A DNA stretch of 5,382 bases from Thermoplasmata archaeon (GTDB taxonomy: Archaea; Thermoplasmatota; E2; DHVEG-1; B8-G13), in contig QMST01000046.1 in the NCBI GenBank assembly GCA_003649745.1, forward strand, positions 1-5,382. The letters are read 5' to 3'. This document shows, piece by piece, positions 1 through 5,382 of the stretch. Both the position numbers and the translations under genes were made by a program. Each line of letters starts with the position of its first letter. The first letter of the stretch is position 1. The notes beneath the pieces are model-generated. The model did no database searches and was not told the origin of the DNA. It was given only the letters and a program-made list of their open reading frames with translations.

Positions 1-1
1 A

Positions 2-595
2 AAGTATACAACAGCTTCTACATCCGCGGTTTTAATAAACACAAATGTGATGTTCATAGCCATTTTATCTTTTCTGGTATTAAGGGAAAGTTTTACCTTG
101 AAAAAAGCTGCAGGTATAATCCTAGGTTTCCTTGGAGCGACGATTATTGTAACCAATGGATACCTTGATATAGAAGGCAGTTTTATAGGAGATGTTTTAA
201 TACTGCTGTCTGCATTTTGTTGGGCTGTATATTCTATAATTGGAAAAATATTGTTAAAAAGATACAACCCTTTAACATTGAACACATACGCTTTCGCCCT
301 TGGAACAATTTTTTATATCCCGTTTGTTATAAATGATTTTGGTTCGATATTTTTTATAACATTAGAGGGATGGCTAATTATATTATATTTGGCCCTGTTT
401 TGCAGTGTTTTTGGCTATGTTGCGTGGTATTTTGTGCTGTCTCATGTGGATGCTAGTAAGGCAGCAATATTTCTAAATCTTATACCTCTGTTCACTATAC
501 TTTTATCTCTGTTGATTGGAGAAATAGTGACTATTTTTTTAATAGCTGGTGCAGCCTGTATAATATGTGGGATATATTTAACCCAGAAAGAGTAA
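2..595 (+). CDS. EamA/DMT-family transporter, 3' part (5' end outside window)
   Basis: Partial gene. The reading frame is open from position 2, before the first internal ATG at 47, so the start lies to the left of the window and 197 residues are visible. The first visible residues (YTTASTSAVLINTNVMFIAI) are the typical end of the first EamA domain, followed by a short E-containing loop (LRESFTLKK) and a hydrophobic helix (AGIILGFLGATIIV). A second EamA domain starts at about nt 188 (GDVLILLSAFCWAVYSIIGK) and has about five hydrophobic helices up to the C-terminal ICGIYLTQKE. EamA proteins are ten-helix inner-membrane carriers that export or import amino acids, metabolites or drugs; the substrate cannot be read from the sequence. 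The stop is TAA at 593-595. The family call is secure and the substrate is unknown. Confidence 0.9.
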   Translation, partial: KYTTASTSAVLINTNVMFIAILSFLVLRESFTLKKAAGIILGFLGATIIVTNGYLDIEGSFIGDVLILLSAFCWAVYSIIGKILLKRYNPLTLNTYAFALGTIFYIPFVINDFGSIFFITLEGWLIILYLALFCSVFGYVAWYFVLSHVDASKAAIFLNLIPLFTILLSLLIGEIVTIFLIAGAACIICGIYLTQKE

Positions 596-598
596 CGA

Positions 599-606
599 TT
601 ATATAT
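599..606 (+). promoter_or_regulatory. TATA-box-like element upstream of the propeller gene
   Basis: The stretch TTATATAT follows the EamA stop by 3 nt and resembles the archaeal box A (TTTATATA). A start site about 25 nt downstream would fall near 628-632, just ahead of the G-rich ribosome binding site at 639-645. The region is AT-rich throughout, so chance similarity is possible. This is inference from spacing and composition only. Confidence 0.4.
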
Positions 607-638
607 TCAAGATTAAATACATAGACAAATAAAAAATT

Positions 639-645
639 GGGGGGT
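639..645 (+). promoter_or_regulatory. Ribosome binding site deciding the TTG start at 655
   Basis: GGGGGGT stands out in an otherwise A/T-rich leader and lies 9 nt before the TTG at 655, a normal Shine-Dalgarno distance. It overlaps the codons that would follow an alternative TTG at 637, so that earlier start would have no ribosome binding site in place. Confidence 0.6.
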
Positions 646-654
646 AGTAAAGTT

Positions 655-2214
655 TTGAAAAGCAAAATAGAAGCTATAGTAGCATTATTATTAACGTTTT
701 GCTTAATCATACCATTGCTTAGTAGCGGGTTTGTTATAAAATCAGAAACAAGTAACAAAATAGAAAAAGCAAGTGCAGACAAAGTATATTATGGTCTGCA
801 ATGGGAGATAAATCATGGTCCATTTCATGCTTTCTCAGCTAGATATGAAGGTCCTCAGCCAATAGGAGATTGCGACAATGATGGTAAAAACGAACTGCTT
901 GTTGGAGGAAGAGACAGTGTTTTAAGAATAATAGAATGGGATGAAAAGAAGCAGACATATAGACAAACACATTTCCTGATTTGCCCTGCCCTGACATTTA
1001 CAAACCCATCTGGTTTTGCAATAGGTGATCTAACTGGTGATGGTAAAAATGAGATTGCCGCTTCTTGGTGGAGTTATGCATCTGTATTTAAATGGAATGG
1101 CTTGAGGTATAAAACATTGGGAACCCCTTATCTAGTCTCCTCAAGATCAGGTCGCTTGGGCGGTTCCATGGATTGTTACATTGGAGATTGCGACAATGAT
1201 GGTAAAAACGAACTTATAGTTAGTAATGGCGCATATTCTAATGATATACCAGAGATTCTAGTACTAAAATGGGATGGAAAAAATTTTTACAAATACGCAG
1301 AATGGAATGATGCAGGAAGAAATGGTATATATATGGCAGGACTTGGGGATATTGATTATGACGGTAAAAACGAGATAGTTTGCGGGTCTGGTAGAAAGAT
1401 TGTAATTTTGAAATGGAACGAAACAAAAAAGGGTTTTAACTCAACTATTTTAGAACATGTTAGTGATTATCCTTTTGCTTGTGTTTGTAAAGATAGTGAT
1501 ATGGATGGTAAACTAGAACTGCATCTAGGTTTTTCAACTCCAGGGATAGAGATTTTCAAATGGAATGGTACAAACTATGAAAAAATTTTTGAGAAAGAAT
1601 GGCCTGGTGAGGGAGGATTAATAGAGGGTTTAGATGTGGGCGACACAGATAATGATGGCATAAATGAGGTATGCGCGGGGACAAATTATGTTCATATACT
1701 ACAGTGGAATGGAACAACCTATGTTGAAGAGTACGTAATACCAACCTTTGGAACCCTTGCTGTGGTAGCTGTAGGTGATATTGACAATGATGGTAAAAAC
1801 GAAATAAACGCAGGATCAGTTATTGCAGATCATGGGCAGAATTATATGACATGGATATTCAAATATGGATACACTGTTTCACAGGATAAAGAAGAAAAGA
1901 TAGAACCCCATTGGCGCTCAGGTTATTTGAATAAGATGGATAGATCAAAAACATGGGAGAGATACTGGGCTGAGGAAATAGAAATAACCTGGAGATGGTC
2001 TGTTGGCCCTGGGGACAAAGCAGAGCTTTATGTCAACGATAAATTAGTACGATCAAAAACAGGGGCAGGTGAGGAAACCATAACAGTATATGGCTCAGTT
2101 GTACAAGCAAGAATGGTTACAGATGAGAAAGGCAAAAAAATAGCTATAGACAGATACGGCATTTATGGTTGCGGCATAGACTCTCTGGTTTTCAGAGCAA
2201 CCAAAACTAAATAA
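655..2214 (+). CDS. Secreted FG-GAP/VCBS-repeat protein, predicted seven-bladed calcium-binding beta-propeller
   Basis: Predicted exported protein of 519 residues. The start chosen is TTG 655, which gives a clean Sec-type signal sequence: MKSK, then a hydrophobic stretch at residues 7-28. No lipobox is evident. Seven calcium-loop motifs of the form G-D-x-D-x-D-G-x-N-E begin at residues 71, 124, 177, 231, 279, 329 and 374; motif 2 has T at the second D position, motif 5 is KDSDMDGKLE and motif 6 has I for K. Blades 1-6 continue with a strand like [IV]-x-[KQE]-W-[ND], for example IFKWNGTNY, and blade 7 has IFKYGY. A period of 45-54 residues and seven units fit an integrin-alpha-like seven-bladed propeller. 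Residues from about 414 to 519 form a separate Trp-rich domain with predicted beta character (ITWRWS, AELYVNDKLV, ETITVYGSV) that I do not recognise. No C-terminal membrane anchor is seen. Such proteins often act in surface adhesion or ligand binding; the role here is unknown. Confidence 0.85.
   Translation: MKSKIEAIVALLLTFCLIIPLLSSGFVIKSETSNKIEKASADKVYYGLQWEINHGPFHAFSARYEGPQPIGDCDNDGKNELLVGGRDSVLRIIEWDEKKQTYRQTHFLICPALTFTNPSGFAIGDLTGDGKNEIAASWWSYASVFKWNGLRYKTLGTPYLVSSRSGRLGGSMDCYIGDCDNDGKNELIVSNGAYSNDIPEILVLKWDGKNFYKYAEWNDAGRNGIYMAGLGDIDYDGKNEIVCGSGRKIVILKWNETKKGFNSTILEHVSDYPFACVCKDSDMDGKLELHLGFSTPGIEIFKWNGTNYEKIFEKEWPGEGGLIEGLDVGDTDNDGINEVCAGTNYVHILQWNGTTYVEEYVIPTFGTLAVVAVGDIDNDGKNEINAGSVIADHGQNYMTWIFKYGYTVSQDKEEKIEPHWRSGYLNKMDRSKTWERYWAEEIEITWRWSVGPGDKAELYVNDKLVRSKTGAGEETITVYGSVVQARMVTDEKGKKIAIDRYGIYGCGIDSLVFRATKTK
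865..896 (+). repeat. 32-bp exact direct repeat, copy 1 (propeller blade 1)
   Basis: These 32 bases are identical to 1183-1214 and encode the calcium loop GDCDNDGKNE plus the next two bases. Identity at every synonymous position points to a recent blade duplication or gene conversion rather than protein-level constraint alone. The flanking bases (864 and 897) differ from those of the second copy. Confidence 0.85.
1183..1214 (+). repeat. 32-bp exact direct repeat, copy 2 (propeller blade 3)
   Basis: Second copy of the 32-bp identity with 865-896, in the same reading frame and 318 bp (two blades) downstream. Blade 7 carries a shorter related stretch around 1783-1803 (GACAATGATGGTAAAAACGA), so the same calcium-loop codons recur at least three times in this gene. 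Confidence 0.85.
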
Positions 2215-2217
2215 AAC
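2207..2217 (+). promoter_or_regulatory. Possible TATA element for a leaderless nmd3 transcript
   Basis: The A/T-rich stretch CTAAATAAAAC overlaps the stop codon of the propeller gene and ends about 20 nt before ATG 2238. With no ribosome binding site in the 23-bp gap, a TATA box at this distance would place transcription start near the ATG and give a leaderless mRNA. Co-transcription with the upstream gene is the alternative. Weak, composition-limited evidence. Confidence 0.25.
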
Positions 2218-2237
2218 ACATCTTAATTTTAAAAACA

Positions 2238-3242
2238 ATGTTCTGTGTAGAATGTGGTAAAGAAGGAAAAACTATACGATATGGATTGTGCCCAGATTGT
2301 TATATTAAAAAATATTCACCCTTCTTTACACTACCAAAAACAGTGGATTTACAAAGATGTGTTAACTGTAATGCTTTTAAATACAAAAACTCATGGTTAG
2401 ATACAAGTTTAGAAAAAATACTAAAAAAAATACTCACCAGCAATACTAAAACAGAGTTAAAAAATACTAAAATTAAGATACAATGCAAAGAAAAACAAGA
2501 TAGTGCAGATTGTATTGTAAAAGCATCGGGATATATTGAAGACATAATGATAGAGGAGAAACACAAAATTTTAGTACGTAAAATAAGGGCTATCTGTCAA
2601 AATTGCTCTAGAAAAGCTGGAGGATATTTTGAAGCCATACTGCAGGTGAGAGGCAAAATAAACAAGAAAATAATCAAAGATGTAAAAGAGCAAATAGAAA
2701 AGGAAACTCTCAAGGGTAGAAAGAATGCTTTTATATCAAAAATAAAAGAGACAAGCAATGGAATTGATTTTTATATAGGTAAAAAGGAGATTGCTAGAAA
2801 CATTGTTAAAAAACTACATGAAAAATTTGGAGGGCAAATAAAAACCTCACCAAAGTTAGCTGGTGTTAAAGACGGTAGAAAAGTGTACAGAATGACCTAT
2901 CTGCTGAGACTGCCAGATTATAGGAAAGGAGATTTTGTAAAAATAAATGACAAAATTTTTTTAATAAAGAATATCACAGGTAAAAGGATAAACATTTTAG
3001 ATCTAACTAATTGGGAGAAAAAAAGTTATAGTAATTTTTCAAATCTTAAGATAGAAGTAGTTGGTAGAGCAGATGATGTTGAAGAGGCAATAGTTGTTAG
3101 TGAAACTGAAAAGGAATTACAAATAATGCTACCTGGGAATTATGAAGTAAAAGAAATTTTGAAGCCCAAGCAAATAAAACTTAACTCCAAGACTGTAAAT
3201 ATATTTAGATATGGAAACGAGATATTTTTAACCCCAGAGTAA
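2238..3242 (+). CDS. nmd3: NMD3-family protein (large ribosomal subunit-associated)
   Basis: 334-residue archaeal homologue of eukaryotic Nmd3, the 60S export adaptor. In archaea there is no nuclear export, and the protein is presumed to bind the large subunit during assembly or quality control. Zinc-ribbon cysteine pairs are visible: C3/C6, C18/C21, C41/C44 and C120/C123. The last pair sits in the family signature CQNCSRKAGGYFEAILQVRG. Downstream come a segment like GIDFYIGKKEIARNIVKKL, then FGGQIKTSPKLAGVKDGRKVYR and LRLPDYRKGDFVKI, the diagnostic NMD3 core, and a C-terminal beta-rich part that fits the eIF5A/SH3-like portion of the family. The start is ATG 2238, 23 bp after the previous stop, and no Shine-Dalgarno sequence is visible. 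The protein ends soon after the core, so the long acidic tail and export signals of eukaryotic Nmd3 are absent, as expected for archaea. Confidence 0.93.
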   Translation: MFCVECGKEGKTIRYGLCPDCYIKKYSPFFTLPKTVDLQRCVNCNAFKYKNSWLDTSLEKILKKILTSNTKTELKNTKIKIQCKEKQDSADCIVKASGYIEDIMIEEKHKILVRKIRAICQNCSRKAGGYFEAILQVRGKINKKIIKDVKEQIEKETLKGRKNAFISKIKETSNGIDFYIGKKEIARNIVKKLHEKFGGQIKTSPKLAGVKDGRKVYRMTYLLRLPDYRKGDFVKINDKIFLIKNITGKRINILDLTNWEKKSYSNFSNLKIEVVGRADDVEEAIVVSETEKELQIMLPGNYEVKEILKPKQIKLNSKTVNIFRYGNEIFLTPE

Positions 3243-3256
3243 TTTTATAAGATAGA

Positions 3257-3264
3257 GTTATATA
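3257..3264 (+). promoter_or_regulatory. Candidate TATA box for the hypCAD genes
   Basis: GTTATATA in the 63-bp gap between nmd3 and hypC, preceded by a purine-rich GATAGA. A start site about 25 nt downstream would lie near 3288-3292, ahead of the hypC ribosome binding site. Two further A/T-rich stretches in the gap (3243-3250 and 3274-3281) could serve instead, so the exact element is uncertain. Confidence 0.35.
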
Positions 3265-3296
3265 GCGTGTGCGAAATATATCAAAAAACTCAAAAA

Positions 3297-3301
3297 GTGA
3301 T
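3297..3301 (+). promoter_or_regulatory. Ribosome binding site of hypC
   Basis: GTGAT matches the 3' half of the archaeal Shine-Dalgarno GGAGGTGAT and lies 4 nt before ATG 3306. It supports the start at 3306 over an in-frame GTG at 3267. Confidence 0.5.
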
Positions 3302-3305
3302 AATT

Positions 3306-3530
3306 ATGTGCCTTGCAGTACCTGCGAAAGTAACAAAAATCCTTGATGAGAAAGGATATGCTCTTGTTGATTACGGTGGAGGTGTAACAAGAAAGGTAAA
3401 CATCTCCCTGGTTTCAGTAAGAGAGGGAGATTATGTGATGATTCATGCAGGTTTTGCTATTGAGAAGTTAGATGAGGAAAGAGCAAGAGAAACAATTAAT
3501 ATATTTAAAGAAATGCTTTTGGTGAGATGA
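3306..3530 (+). CDS. hypC: [NiFe]-hydrogenase maturation chaperone HypC
   Basis: 74-residue HypC/HybG/HupF-family protein. HypC pairs with HypD to hold the iron while CN and CO ligands are attached, and then carries the Fe(CN)2CO unit to the hydrogenase large subunit in the cytoplasm. The N-terminus MCLAVPAKV is the family signature, and Cys2 is the residue that must become N-terminal after Met removal. This forces the start at ATG 3306; the in-frame GTG at 3267 would bury Cys2 behind 13 extra residues. The rest (ALVDYGGGVTRKVNISLV, GDYVMIHAGFAIEKLDEE) is the usual OB-like barrel followed by a C-terminal helix. Length is normal for the family. It is the first gene of hypC-hypA-hypD, and its stop lies 5 nt before the hypA start. 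Confidence 0.96.
   Translation: MCLAVPAKVTKILDEKGYALVDYGGGVTRKVNISLVSVREGDYVMIHAGFAIEKLDEERARETINIFKEMLLVR
3521..3525 (+). promoter_or_regulatory. Ribosome binding site of hypA, inside the hypC end
   Basis: GGTGA lies within the last codons of hypC and 10 nt before ATG 3536. The earlier ATG at 3527 would be only 1 nt away, too close for normal initiation, so this site helps choose 3536. Confidence 0.55.
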
Positions 3531-3535
3531 TATTC

Positions 3536-3904
3536 ATGCATGAGTATTCTCTTATCAAGGAGATAGTAGACACTGTTTTAGAAAAAGCCAAAGAATATAA
3601 TGCAAAAAATGTGGTTAAAGTGGAGATAGATGTTGGAGAACTTAAATTTTTAACAGATGAACAGGCACAATATTTATTTAGGGAACTATCAAAGGGAACT
3701 ATACTCGAAAATACGAAACTAGAGATAAACTATGTATCATCTGAAATATATTGTAGAAAATGTGGTTATAAGGGAAAAGCGGAACATTTGGAAGAAGTTG
3801 ACCCTCATTTTCCTATTATAAAATGCCCAAAATGTGGTAACGAATTTGTAGAGATAGTTAGGGGTAACGAATGTATAATAAAGAGTATTCAGGTAGAGAA
3901 ATAG
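3536..3904 (+). CDS. hypA: Hydrogenase nickel-insertion protein HypA
   Basis: 122-residue HypA. It binds nickel and, with the GTPase HypB, delivers it to the large subunit of [NiFe]-hydrogenase after the iron centre is placed. The start ATG 3536 gives MHEYSL, whose His2 is a conserved nickel ligand; the in-frame ATG at 3527 would add MIF before it and displace His2. The zinc domain has C73/C76 (CRKCG) and C97/C100 (CPKCG). The 20 residues between the pairs are more than in short bacterial HypA, which is compatible with archaeal variants. The segment VVKVEIDVGELKFLTDEQAQYLF is the typical alpha/beta nickel-binding core. The gene begins 5 nt after the hypC stop, and its last 34 nt overlap hypD. 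Confidence 0.96.
   Translation: MHEYSLIKEIVDTVLEKAKEYNAKNVVKVEIDVGELKFLTDEQAQYLFRELSKGTILENTKLEINYVSSEIYCRKCGYKGKAEHLEEVDPHFPIIKCPKCGNEFVEIVRGNECIIKSIQVEK
3861..3865 (+). promoter_or_regulatory. Ribosome binding site of hypD, inside the hypA end
   Basis: GGGGT, preceded by TTA, lies 5 nt before ATG 3871 within the hypA coding sequence. It supports the overlapping start of hypD and suggests translational coupling between the two genes. Confidence 0.5.
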
Positions 3905-4989
3905 ATTTTAGAACATTTAAGCTTAGAGACAGAGAATTAGCAAAGCAGATTATCAAAAATATAAAAGAATTAGGAATAGAAGCAAGATTCATACATGTAT
4001 GTGGAACACATCAAGATACCCTGATCAGATTTGGTCTCAATGAGATTTTGAAAAGTTGTAACATTGATGTTAGACAGGGGCCTGGTTGCCCTGTTTGTGT
4101 CACAACACCTAAAGAGATTGAAGAAGCAATGCTTTTGGCAAGGAAAAATATAACTATAGCAACTTTTGGGGATATGCTTAATGTGCCTGGTGAGAAACAA
4201 TCTTTACAAAACCTGAGAGAAAAGGGTTATTCTGTTAAGATGGTTTATAGCATAGAAGATGCGGTTGAAATAGCAAATAAAAACAGAACCAAAGATGTTG
4301 TATTTATGGCAATAGGTTTTGAAACGACAGCACCGAGTACTGCATCTGTTCTGTTGAATAATCCACCTGAAAATTTTTCTATCCTATGTTGCCATCGATT
4401 GATACCACCTGCTGTTAATACCCTTTTAGAGATGGGAGAAGTTAGAATAGATGGTATGATCGAACCAGGACATGTTTCAACTATTATTGGAGTGAAGTCT
4501 TATGAGAAAATATCCAGTAGGCATAAAATGCCGCAGGTTATAGCCGGGTTTGAACCAATTGATTTGTTAATGGCGACCTATATGTTAGCTTTGCAAATAA
4601 AAAAAGGAGAAGCAAAGGTTGAAAACGAATATACCAGGCTGGTGAGATATGAGGGCAATAAAATAGCATTAGAAAAGATAGAAGAAGTTTTTGAACCATT
4701 CAATATATCTTGGAGAGGCTTCCCTGTTATACCAAAATCGGGGTTAAAATTAAGGGAAAAATTTTCACAGTATGATGCGAGAAAAAAATATGAAGATTTG
4801 CTGGTAGAACTGGAGGGAAAGGAGTTTAAAAAACCATCTGGATGCAAATGCGACGAGGTTTTAAGAGGTTTGATTACTTCTCAAGAGTGCCCATTATTTG
4901 GTAAGATTTGCACACCATCTCATCCTGTAGGTCCTTGTATGGTTAGTAGGGAAGGTAGTTGCAATATCGAATTCCGTTATAGCAGATGA
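3871..4989 (+). CDS. hypD: Hydrogenase maturation iron-sulfur scaffold HypD
   Basis: 372-residue HypD, full length for the family. It is a cytoplasmic [4Fe-4S] protein that, in complex with HypC, is the platform where HypE-derived cyanide and CO are added to iron. Visible motifs: HVCGTH at residues 42-47 (C44), GPGCPVC at 70-76 (C73, C76), TFGDMLNVPG at 98-107, GFETTAP at 149-155, IEPGHVSTIIG at 197-207 and PQVIAGFEPIDLL at 221-233. The C-terminal cluster region has C325, C327, C340, C347, C356 and C364, including CPLFGKICTP and PVGPCMVSREGSC. All key cysteines are present. ATG 3871 is the only plausible start before the conserved core and makes a 34-nt overlap with hypA. The gene ends 4 bp from the convergent membrane-protein gene. 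HypE and HypF must be encoded elsewhere. Confidence 0.97.
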   Translation: MYNKEYSGREIDFRTFKLRDRELAKQIIKNIKELGIEARFIHVCGTHQDTLIRFGLNEILKSCNIDVRQGPGCPVCVTTPKEIEEAMLLARKNITIATFGDMLNVPGEKQSLQNLREKGYSVKMVYSIEDAVEIANKNRTKDVVFMAIGFETTAPSTASVLLNNPPENFSILCCHRLIPPAVNTLLEMGEVRIDGMIEPGHVSTIIGVKSYEKISSRHKMPQVIAGFEPIDLLMATYMLALQIKKGEAKVENEYTRLVRYEGNKIALEKIEEVFEPFNISWRGFPVIPKSGLKLREKFSQYDARKKYEDLLVELEGKEFKKPSGCKCDEVLRGLITSQECPLFGKICTPSHPVGPCMVSREGSCNIEFRYSR

Positions 4990-4993
4990 TAAT

Positions 4994-5382
4994 TTATGCT
5001 TTTGATTTAACATATAATTTTCCAAACAGGTTGGATGCTACAACACCGATATAAAATGTTATGAACAAAGCAATAATCCAGCCGATAAAGGGAATTACAG
5101 CAATGGCGCTAACTATTATACCTAGAATCAGCATGAAAATATAGGCTATTGCATATTCCCCAAAAACCGATTTTATCCTGTTTATAATTTCACTGAATTT
5201 GAAAGCATCTCCTATGTTTTTTGATGATACATACATAGCTATTGCCATAGGCAATATGAAACCAATTATTATTGCAAAAACTGAAGCAATTCCGATGGGT
5301 GGTAAAAATGCGGTAAATAAAGCAAATAGGCTACCCATGAATCTTCCCATGTTAGTTAAAGAAAATCCCCATAATGTTGCTG
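4994..5382 (-). CDS. DUF4013-like integral membrane protein, C-terminal part (start likely outside window)
   Basis: Minus-strand frame ending in TAA at 4996-4994. An ATG at 5350 would give 118 residues, but the frame stays open upstream to the right edge (reading ATLWGFSLTN before that Met), so the real start is probably beyond 5382. Visible features: a hydrophobic stretch through FLPPIGIASVFAIIIGFILPMAIAMYV, a cytoplasmic-looking amphipathic segment (SSKNIGDAFKFSEIINRIKSVFGEY), two close hydrophobic helices (AIAYIFMLILGIIVSAIAVI and FIGWIIALFITFYIGVVASN), and the ending LFGKLYVKSKA. The order of an AF-F-EI segment, a helix pair, an FY motif and a GxLY end fits DUF4013, a poorly understood multi-pass family common in archaea. 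No function is known to me. It converges on hypD with only 4 bp between stops. Confidence 0.75.
   Translation of the reverse strand, partial: ATLWGFSLTNMGRFMGSLFALFTAFLPPIGIASVFAIIIGFILPMAIAMYVSSKNIGDAFKFSEIINRIKSVFGEYAIAYIFMLILGIIVSAIAVIPFIGWIIALFITFYIGVVASNLFGKLYVKSKA

Noticed and set aside
637..654. Upstream TTG start (637) for the propeller gene, adding six residues
   Set aside because: The G-rich ribosome binding site at 639-645 lies within the added codons, and the TTG at 655 gives a standard MKSK signal-sequence start.
531..782. Minus-strand open frame of 83 residues across the EamA end and the propeller start
   Set aside because: It overlaps two well-supported plus-strand genes, has no family resemblance and no ribosome binding site, and fits a chance frame in AT-rich DNA.
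1238..1744. Two minus-strand frames of 62 residues (1238-1426 and 1556-1744) inside the propeller gene
   Set aside because: They mirror the repeated blade codons (for example the KWNG strands) and show no independent coding signs.
865..1803. Regular repeats in the propeller gene considered as a CRISPR-like or tandem DNA array
   Set aside because: The repeats are in frame, vary at the nucleotide level, encode calcium loops at blade spacing and have coding sequence between them rather than spacers.
2300..2566. Minus-strand frame of 88 residues inside nmd3
   Set aside because: It lies antisense to the conserved zinc region of NMD3, and its hydrophobic look follows from complementing Lys-rich codons.
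3243..3305. Possible small RNA or riboswitch in the nmd3-hypC gap
   Set aside because: The gap is only 63 bp, A/T-rich, and has no clear stem or conserved aptamer core; promoter elements explain it better.
3970..4200. Minus-strand frame inside hypD (76 residues), and a similar one at 4578-4847
   Set aside because: Both are antisense to conserved HypD motifs and have no recognisable domain or start signal.

Overview
The window looks archaeal and is AT-rich. The strongest evidence is a standalone archaeal NMD3-family gene. A DUF4013-type membrane protein, TATA-box-like elements and a Sec-type secreted beta-propeller protein are consistent with this. Codon use is dominated by AGA/AGG for Arg and ATA for Ile. 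I read it as a euryarchaeon-like chromosome of an organism that uses a [NiFe]-hydrogenase, because hydrogenase maturation genes are present. The sequence alone does not let me name a genus.

Layout from left to right: (1) the 3' part of an EamA/DMT-family multi-pass transporter (+), cut by the left edge; (2) a 59-bp gap with a TATA-like element and a G-rich ribosome binding site, leading to a secreted protein of about 519 residues with seven FG-GAP/VCBS-type calcium-loop repeats, best explained as a seven-bladed beta-propeller, plus a C-terminal domain of about 105 residues that I do not recognise; (3) a gene for an NMD3-like ribosomal-subunit-binding protein, 23 bp downstream; (4) a compact hypC-hypA-hypD group, with hypA starting just after the hypC stop and hypD overlapping hypA by 34 nt; (5) on the opposite strand, ending 4 bp from the hypD stop, the C-terminal part of a DUF4013-like integral membrane protein that is still open at the right edge.

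How they work together: HypC and HypD form the scaffold complex on which the Fe(CN)2CO group of the [NiFe] active site is assembled, and HypA (normally with HypB) delivers nickel. HypB, HypE, HypF and the hydrogenase subunits are not in the window and should be encoded elsewhere. NMD3, the propeller protein, the transporter and the membrane protein have no obvious functional link to hydrogenase maturation, although NMD3 could share a transcript with the propeller gene or the hyp genes. No RNA genes, CRISPR arrays, insertion sequences or attachment sites were seen. The longest gap between genes is about 63 bp. I did not find a convincing undescribed multi-gene system. The least explained item is the propeller protein with its C-terminal domain.
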